From: Nilaparvata lugens
Lineage: Eukaryota > Arthropoda > Insecta > Hemiptera > Delphacidae
Assembly (NCBI RefSeq): GCF_014356525.2
Contig: NC_052510.1
Location: 16,540,778 to 16,604,777 of the forward strand
Length of the DNA stretch: 64,000 nucleotides
Reading direction: 5' to 3'
In this document: positions 58,683-64,000 of the stretch, in pieces
How positions within the stretch are numbered: position 1 is the stretch's first letter
Layout of the letters: each line of letters opens with the position of its first letter
Program-made: the position numbers and the translations under genes
The notes under the pieces: generated by a model
What the model was told of the DNA's origin: nothing
What the model saw: the letters and a program-made list of their open reading frames with translations, nothing else
Databases searched by the model: none

Positions 58683-58955
58683 CTAAGATTTTTCACCTAT
58701 ATTTATTACATTTTTTTCATACCATTCTTTAAAAGAGATTCCAGAAGAAAGTGAGAATTGTTGGATTAAGTTTGGATCAGTCATATACTTCCATTCTTTT
58801 TCATTATTGAGATTGATGTTTGGTATGAAAGTAGCAGCTAATGGTATACATTGTAAAAAATGGAAAAAATTCTGAATCAAATTTTTGATATCAACATTAA
58901 TATCACTATTATTATCTTTATCATACAAATATCGACCAAATTTATCAACACTCAT
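58683..58955 (-). CDS. Small convergent protein of the mini-Polinton, unknown
   Basis: A 90-codon frame from ATG 58955 to TAG near 58683, starting about 25 bp inside the right TIR behind TTATTATAAAAATAG. The protein begins MSVDKFGRYLYDKD, has a short hydrophobic/aromatic stretch (FFHFLQCIPLAATFIP) and a WKYMTDPNLI...ISFKEWYEK part. I recognise no family. Base composition equals that of the capsid-like gene. It runs towards that gene, and the two leave about 340 bp between their ends, of which a second exon could use 126. A minor virion or replication-accessory protein would be plausible from context, but nothing in the sequence proves it. Confidence 0.55.
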   Translation of the reverse strand: MSVDKFGRYLYDKDNNSDINVDIKNLIQNFFHFLQCIPLAATFIPNINLNNEKEWKYMTDPNLIQQFSLSSGISFKEWYEKNVINIGEKS

Positions 58956-58979
58956 GATCTATTTTTATAATAAATGTTT

Positions 58980-59820
58980 AATACAACCTGAGGTGAGTTT
59001 TCAAGTAGTTCAGTTAAAGGCAGAGGGTCAAGCCCCCAGCACCCCCCCCCCCCTGTGGGGTGGTGGGGGGGGGTTTAGTGCTGAGGTTTAAGAAGGGTCT
59101 CAACATAAAAATGCTTGTTGCTCAGTTTCAGAGTTAGGATCCCTTGACAAATAATGGATTTACTGAAAAAAATTATTCTTAGTTATTCAAGAAATTGGAT
59201 CTACTTTTTCTGTTCAATCTTGACAAATGGATTCGTTATTAGATTTACTGGAAAAAATTACTCTTGTAGATTTTTTGTAAAATTAACGGTTTCTTAGTTA
59301 TTCAAGAAATAAAAAAAACTGGATCTAGTTTTTCCATGAGATCCTTATTTTCTGTTCAATCTTGACAAATGGGGTGACAATGGATTTGTTATTAGATTTA
59401 CTGGAAAAAGTTACTCTTGTAGATTTTTTGTAAAATTAACGGTTTCTTAGTTATTCGAGAAATAAAAAAAAACTGGATCTAGTTTTTCCATGAGATCCTT
59501 ATTTTTTGTTCAATCTTGACAAATGGGGTGTCAATGGATTCGTTATTAGATTTACTGGAAAAAGTTACTCTTGTAGATTTTTTGTAAAATTAACGGTTTC
59601 TTAGTTATTCAAGAAATAAAAAAAGCTGGATCTAGGTTTTTTTTCCAAAAAAGTGGGAAATCTTCATTTGAGGTTTATTGTGAGATTAGGGGTATGGCTA
59701 GGTTAGGTTAGATCAGATTACATTGGATTGGGCAAGGTTAGAACCAAGAATCAGATTTGGGGTAGATTTGGGGGCAGCTTGGGGGCAGCTTTTCTCCAGA
59801 AGTCTCACTTTACCCCTACT
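58980..59820 (-). repeat. Right terminal inverted repeat of the mini-Polinton
   Basis: Inverted copy of 56278-57111 with very few substitutions, some G/C-run length changes and a 9-bp insertion. From inside out: aatacaacctgaggtgag, G/C-run hairpin, 145-bp repeat units, gctaggttaggttagatc, duplicated gggggcagctt, and the end CTTTACCCCTACT. Confidence 0.9.
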
Positions 59821-59826
59821 ACGCTG
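59821..59826 (+). repeat. 6-bp target-site duplication, right
   Basis: acgctg directly after the terminal CCCCTACT, identical to 56272-56277. Confidence 0.85.
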
Positions 59827-59925
59827 ATCTTATTTTTATACGATCCAGTCGGGGGTCCAGGGGGCGGAGCACCCTGGCTAGACGGGTATGGCGAGCGAAG
59901 CGAGCCTGACGGCTAGTTCTTTATA
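59827..59925 (+). repeat. GC-rich remnant of the repeat into which the element inserted
   Basis: gatcttatttttatacgatc is followed by a cagggggcggagcaccctgg near-palindrome, then ggcgagcgaagcgagcctga. The left flank holds a similar gacgagcgacgcgagc, so both sides appear to be pieces of one earlier repeat (minisatellite plus GC-rich end) that was split by the insertion. Confidence 0.45.
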
Positions 59926-59938
59926 AAAGGATACCAAC

Positions 59939-60139
59939 CTCTTTCTTTCCAGCTTTGCTGGTCTTCTTATAGGTTTGGTTAGCTTTCTTGGGAGCCGGCT
60001 TTTCTTTGACAGTTTCTTCGAACAGATCTTTGGCCAACTCATCGTCGTCTTTCATCTCATTCTGATCGACAGCAAACGAAGTGCCGAAGCGCACTACTTT
60101 CTTCGCTGTCGGTGTGTGCGTGTACGATTTCCTTGGTGG
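59939..60139 (-). CDS. Ser/Thr-rich basic protein, unknown: penultimate coding exon
   Basis: A 201-nt exon (67 codons, phase 0 at both ends) between TTTTTAG|CCACC and AAAGAG|GTTGGT. It encodes PPRKSYTHTPTAKKVVRFGT, an acidic DDDELAKDLFEE stretch and a lysine-rich KPAPKKANQTYKKTSKAGKK stretch. KKVVRF resembles the K-x-V-x-F type of PP1-docking motif (inference), and the basic runs suggest a nuclear protein. The donor (GTTGGT) is weaker than usual. Its 3' end lies only about 20 bp from the GC-rich repeat that precedes the mini-Polinton insertion. Confidence 0.7.
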
Positions 60140-60659
60140 CTAAAAACACACAAAGAAAATTATCATTTTGAGAATAGAAAAAGGAAGGAGTTTAGAAGTT
60201 TTAAATTATGTATTACAAATGACAAGTTTAATTTCATAGATTAATTTGTCAATTGTAATTTATTTTTCATTCATTAATTTGATACAATATTATATCGTTT
60301 AAGTGGTAATTGAGTGAAATATTTCAAATTATTGATCAATTAACTTAAGCCATCTAAATTCAAAATTTACAGTTTCCATATTTATTAAATTAACTAAAAT
60401 TGTATAGGAATTGTACGTGATTTGCATTATTATTTCAACTACCAATATTATTACATTAGTGTCATTTGTATCGTAAAAGGGAAATAAGAAGAAGAAAGTT
60501 ATGGAATCTTGAAAATGAGCTTTTTTGTGTAACATCACAAGCTCGTTAGTAACTACCAGTACCTGAAATATAATCTGTTCCAAATTATTTTGCAAACCAA
60601 TGTAAAATATCAGGTAGTTAACAATAAACACCTGTATAAAGTGGGTTATATTAAATATT
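60140..60659 (-). other. Intron DNA, no feature
   Basis: AT-rich intron sequence between the 60-kb exon and the family-A tail. Confidence 0.4.
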
Positions 60660-60765
60660 ATAAATAATCAATTTATTTTACATTGAAAATATACACAAAT
60701 CATAAATGAATGATCGGGAAGGAGTCAACAGGGTCAGCCCAAAACTGTCCCCTTCCAAAATTTTA
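60660..60765 (-). repeat. 3' tail of dispersed repeat, family A, copy 4
   Basis: On the minus strand: ggaaggggacagttttgggc, tgaccctgttgactccttcc, cgatcattcatttatgattt and an aaaataaattgatt end. Best preserved of the four copies. Confidence 0.6.
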
Positions 60766-61689
60766 ATATGTTGAATGTTACAAATTATATTGAAAAGAGA
60801 TTAGGATCAGATAGTGGAGAGAATCCGAATAAAAAAGTTAAAAATCCGGTAGTAGAAAACATCAAGCATATCTTACTACAAAATAATTTTGATCTATACT
60901 GAAAACTTGAAATAGATACTTGTTCTATATCTTGATACTTGATCTTAATCTATCTTGAAATAGATACCTTGATATTGATCTATCTTGGAACAGATACCTT
61001 GATCTTGATCTATCTTTGAATAAATACTTGATCCAAATTGCATTTAGTGACAAAGGAACTATTGTCACCAGTCACATATTCGGTTTAGTTACTCCAGATT
61101 AATAGCTCAAGCCTGGGGGACACAAAACGCCGCTAGCATTGTTCAAATAAGGTGCCACTCATAATGGAAAGGAGAGCCAATAATAGAAACATTAAGTTTG
61201 TGTTTGTGCGTATAAAAGTAATGACTACTGTACGCTGTCAACTCTTTTCTTCAACACTGAATCACGCACTGTGATTATTCAGTTGAGCCTAGTTTCTACG
61301 ACACTTATTAAGTATCATTAAGATTTAATGATTCATTGGATTCAATAAGAGTCGGTTTGAAGGAAACTTGAATCTATTGAACCATTCAACCTATATTGAA
61401 TCTATAGGTTTAATGGTGTATTTCATTTAATGTGTTCTGGAAAACGGGCCTTAGTATTATAGATGGAAATTACGGAGATATTGCAATTATAATAATAATA
61501 ATTAATTCCTTAGTATTATGACAAATATCTAAGGTAGCTATTGTGAACTGTTCTGCTGTTCCAATATCAGCTCTCAAACACCATTAAACCCTAAATTACA
61601 ATCACTGGATTGAGAATACAACTTGATATTTATTTCCAACACTTGAAATCCTACTAGAATTAAAACTCCATTTATTAAATTTAAACTTA
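60766..61689 (-). other. Intron DNA with possible old MITE
   Basis: cttgatcttgatctatcttg-type short repeats occur at 60920-61030. At 61283-61452, gagcctagtttctacgacac and the inverted aaaacgggcctt are loosely inverted and may be the ends of an old MITE. Otherwise no feature. Confidence 0.3.
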
Positions 61690-62532
61690 GGCCGGTTACA
61701 GAGCTCGACCAACTGTCAGTGCGTACGTCAGTCACGCTTGTCTTTTCCATAGATATTCCATGTATCCGTACAGAGCAGGACTGACGGCACGCATGCGCAC
61801 GGTCAGGACCATGCGTTTTACACTGCGTACGAAGACCATCGGTCGAGCTCGTGCGCATCCGTTCCATCGGTAGACTGACGCGCTATTGAAACAAATAGAA
61901 GCTTTCAGAGCTGTACTGATCAGTAGCCCGATCACAACATAACCAATGTTCTGACACCTCTGCCCGACAATCAGCTGATATTAAATTGAATAGCATAATG
62001 AATGAATTCAATTAATAGCGTCATATTTAAATTCAGAGTTTTTCTATACATTTCTTTAATCATTTCTAAATTTTTTATTGGAAAAAGCATACATTATTAA
62101 TATTATCTACATTTATTTGATCTGTAGCTTAAAGTGACTGCAAGTATTCCCAATGGTGATACAAGCTCAAAATAACTCATCAAAATTTCTGATGGACATT
62201 CTGAGGTAGTTGAAAATGTATCTTCATCCCCAAGCAATGATGTACCCAATGGTACTAAATACTCTTTGAAATGTTCTTTGGGCGACAATCAGGTGAACTT
62301 GATATCTACGTCTTTTAATCTTTCGTTTACGAAGATAATAAGCTGCAATTAAACAATCTGTAAAGTTGTCTATTTTGTGAGTCAGGAAAACTGATGTATG
62401 GATGCGTATGGTCAGGATGGTGCATACGCACTGACGGTCGATCGAGCTCTGAATGTGTAAAACTGATTTATGGATGCGTATGGTCAGGATGGTAAACACG
62501 CACTGACGGTCGGTCGAGCTCTGTAACCGGCC
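61690..62532. mobile_element. Harbinger-type non-autonomous element, 843 bp
   Basis: Inverted ends ggccggttacagagctcgac / gtcgagctctgtaaccggcc, then c..ctgtcagtgcgt on both sides, flanked by TTA on both sides (61687-61689, 62533-62535). The 3-bp TTA duplication fits PIF/Harbinger. The right end carries a 72-bp tandem duplication (units from about 62389 and 62461: tatggatgcgtatggtcagg, cactgacggtcg.tcgagct). No transposase frame. Its right end lies 35 bp from the exon at 62568, inside the intron. Confidence 0.75.
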
Positions 62533-62567
62533 TTATTCATTCATCCATACGTAGAAAGGATACTCAC

Positions 62568-62791
62568 TTTCAAGAAAGTAGGTGTTAGTCCCAAATTACC
62601 CGAACTAGTCGGCTGAGCGATCGGAGAGCAAATTGTAGTGTCAGCAGCAGACTCATTGCTGACTGTACTCTTATTTTTGAAGCTGCTGAAATTCAGTTTT
62701 GTCTGTTTGGTTGACACAGGCGTGGAAACAGCAGTGATGTTCAACTGTCCTTTCAATCGCTTTATCACATCATTGAATTGTACTTCTGGTT
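62568..62791 (-). CDS. Ser/Thr-rich basic protein, unknown: internal coding exon
   Basis: A 224-nt exon between CTATTGCAG|AACC and TTGAAA|GTGAGT. Read in the frame that accepts one base from the exon at 63809, it encodes PEVQFNDVIKRLKGQLNITA, a polar Ser/Thr/Asn-rich middle (STPVSTKQTKLNFSSFKNKS) and TSSGNLGLTPTFLK. It ends in phase 0, matching the 59939-60139 exon. DVIKRLKGQL is helical, and the rest looks disordered. TPTFLKPPRK across the next junction is Pro/Thr-rich, a possible phosphorylation region (inference). Confidence 0.75.
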
Positions 62792-63808
62792 CTGCAATAG
62801 ACAGACACAAAAACGTGTTGAATGATTTATGAATTATTTTATACAGACACATAAAATATCAAGATAAAAAAACTGAAAAATTGAATGTGAGACACAAAAG
62901 AAGCATAGTTAACTTGACATTTATCATCGAAAATAAAAGTTGGAAAAACATTATGATACTGTATTGTATTTTTTTAATAATTATGAGAATGGAAGTTACA
63001 AAATAATCAATCATTATGAAAAAGGTGGATTGATTTGAATTTCCGAGAAGATTAAGTAGAGAACAATTATTATAACTACATGAAATAAATCAATATTAAT
63101 AAGAGATGGCAGGCATTGAATTGAGTTGAAATGGAATAAAAATAGTTCAATATTACACGTTTAATTGAATTACTCTTAAAAATGGTATATAGTAAGGTCA
63201 GACATCAATTTTGATCCTCGATCACTATTCTCTGTTCAAATTGAAGATGGAAAATATCCAAGAAAAATTCCTAAATCTGGAGCATCTTTACTAGGTTACA
63301 TAGGCCTTAACGGAAATAGTTCAATTCAGTTTCATAGAAATTCAGCTTAGTTCATCCTGATTGGTGCAACCGAGCATCTACAATATACTCAGACTTGTGC
63401 ATAATATTTGCTACTAGTGGTAATACGGTAATATGCGCAATGGAAAAATCTGAAAATACAGCATTGAAAGGAAATCTGAAACACGCTGTAACTAATCTCT
63501 GAAATACATGACACTTTGTAAAATTTCCAATATAGTAAAATAAGATCTCTTAAGGCGAATTTAATCTTATATAAAACTAATTTTCAGAACTTATATGTCT
63601 AAGACATAATGTTCTTTTATGAACATTATATGTCTATGGAATGTAAAATTATCAAGTGAATAAGAGATTTAGTACAATAAAGATGAAAGTAAATTATCAG
63701 TTCAATTAGCTTTCAAATGAAAAACAAGTTCAAGTAGCACGAAATTTATCAGAAAATTGAATTATATGATTTTATTTAGACAATGGATTTAAATAGAAGA
63801 TTACTCAC
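62792..63808 (-). other. Intron DNA, no feature
   Basis: AT-rich intron. A short attatatgtct/agacatataat-like inverted pair occurs at about 63590-63632. No gene or repeat border recognised. Confidence 0.45.
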
Positions 63809-64000
63809 TTTTTGCCTTATCATTTTCCAGACTTGTCGTAGATGCATTTAAAATGGAGCCATTAGAAGTGGACTTGATGGATACACTCGAAGTAGATGCG
63901 AGGGATGTATTTGAAGTAGATTTAATAGATGTATTTGCAGTAGATGCTGTGGATGTATTCGATGTTTTGGTTTTATTTTTGTCAACGATGACCGAATTGG
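63809..64000 (-). CDS. Ser/Thr-rich basic protein, unknown: upstream exon, cut by window end
   Basis: At least 192 nt of an exon that continues beyond 64000. It ends at AAAAA|GTGAGT in phase 1, which fits the exon at 62568-62791. It encodes VDKNKTKTSNTSTASTANTS, then several imperfect repeats of the type (I/L)xSTSNTS / ASTSSVS, and SLENDKAK. The Ser/Thr/Asn repeats arise from diverged 24-30-nt DNA repeats and are probably disordered. The N-terminus is off the window, so the protein family cannot be named. From the visible part (basic runs, acidic patch, C-terminal helix) a nuclear or chromosome-associated protein is my guess. Confidence 0.7.

Larger units (their letters stand above)
56278..59820. 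mobile_element. Miniature Polinton/Maverick-like element carrying a capsid-like gene
   Basis: Seen: two almost identical inverted repeats of 834 and 841 bp, outermost bases AGTAGGGGTAAAG...CTTTACCCCTACT, and a perfect 6-bp duplication ACGCTG outside. The 1.87-kb centre holds one plus-strand capsid-like gene and one small minus-strand gene. The two converge, and each starts 27 bp or so from an inverted repeat. Known: Polintons insert with a retroviral-type integrase, leave 6-bp duplications and begin with 5'-AG. Normal ones are 15-20 kb and encode protein-primed DNA polymerase, integrase, protease, ATPase and capsid proteins. Inferred: this is a satellite-like derivative that relies on a full element for replication and integration. 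It lies in the last intron of the minus-strand host gene. The near-identity of the arms points to a recent insertion. Confidence 0.8.

Noticed and set aside
59939..60000. Reading the 60-kb exon as terminal (ending VGILL then stop)
   Set aside because: The stop falls in repeat-derived sequence, a donor-like AG|GTTGGT sits at the end of the coding-like part, and a phase-matched exon with acceptor and stop exists at 52022-52105. Intronic termination remains a minor alternative.

Overview
The window is AT-rich eukaryotic DNA with long introns, GT-AG exon borders and dense decayed transposons. It reads as an arthropod genome. The mix of LINE tails, foldback MITEs and tRNA-derived SINEs suits a hemipteran such as a planthopper, but that is an inference, not a match. 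Coding exons are sparse, and most open frames in the window are noise in AT-rich or one-sided (purine/pyrimidine) DNA.

Layout. 1-28.6 kb: intergenic or intronic DNA with decayed repeats, including a 2-kb purine-rich tract at 7.85-9.9 kb, several duplications and foldbacks, and a jockey-like LINE remnant at 17.6 kb. 28.64-28.84 kb (-): first coding exon of a two-pore-domain potassium channel whose other exons I do not see. 29-39 kb: repeats, including a decayed THAP-bearing element nested in another repeat, a tRNA-SINE facing an inverted SINE tail, and a 5'-truncated LINE with a full reverse transcriptase and a (TATC)n tail. 39.4-46.1 kb (+): a small single-pass membrane protein gene with three coding exons (188 aa) and a likely 5'UTR exon. 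46-52 kb: MITEs and LINE remnants. 52.0-64.0 kb (-): the 3' four coding exons of an uncharacterised Ser/Thr/Asn-rich basic protein; its 5' end lies beyond the window.

The most interesting object lies inside the last intron of that gene. It is a compact 3,543-bp element (56278-59820) with about 835-bp, almost identical terminal inverted repeats, AG...CT termini and a perfect 6-bp target duplication (ACGCTG). These are the termini and insertion signature of Polinton/Maverick elements. It has no polymerase, integrase, ATPase or protease. Between its repeats it holds only a capsid-like gene (one frameshift) and a small convergent gene that may be spliced. Each gene starts within about 30 bp of an inverted repeat. 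It looks like a miniature, capsid-carrying satellite of a Polinton- or adintovirus-like element that would need integrase and polymerase from elsewhere. Function and family are inferred without database searches.
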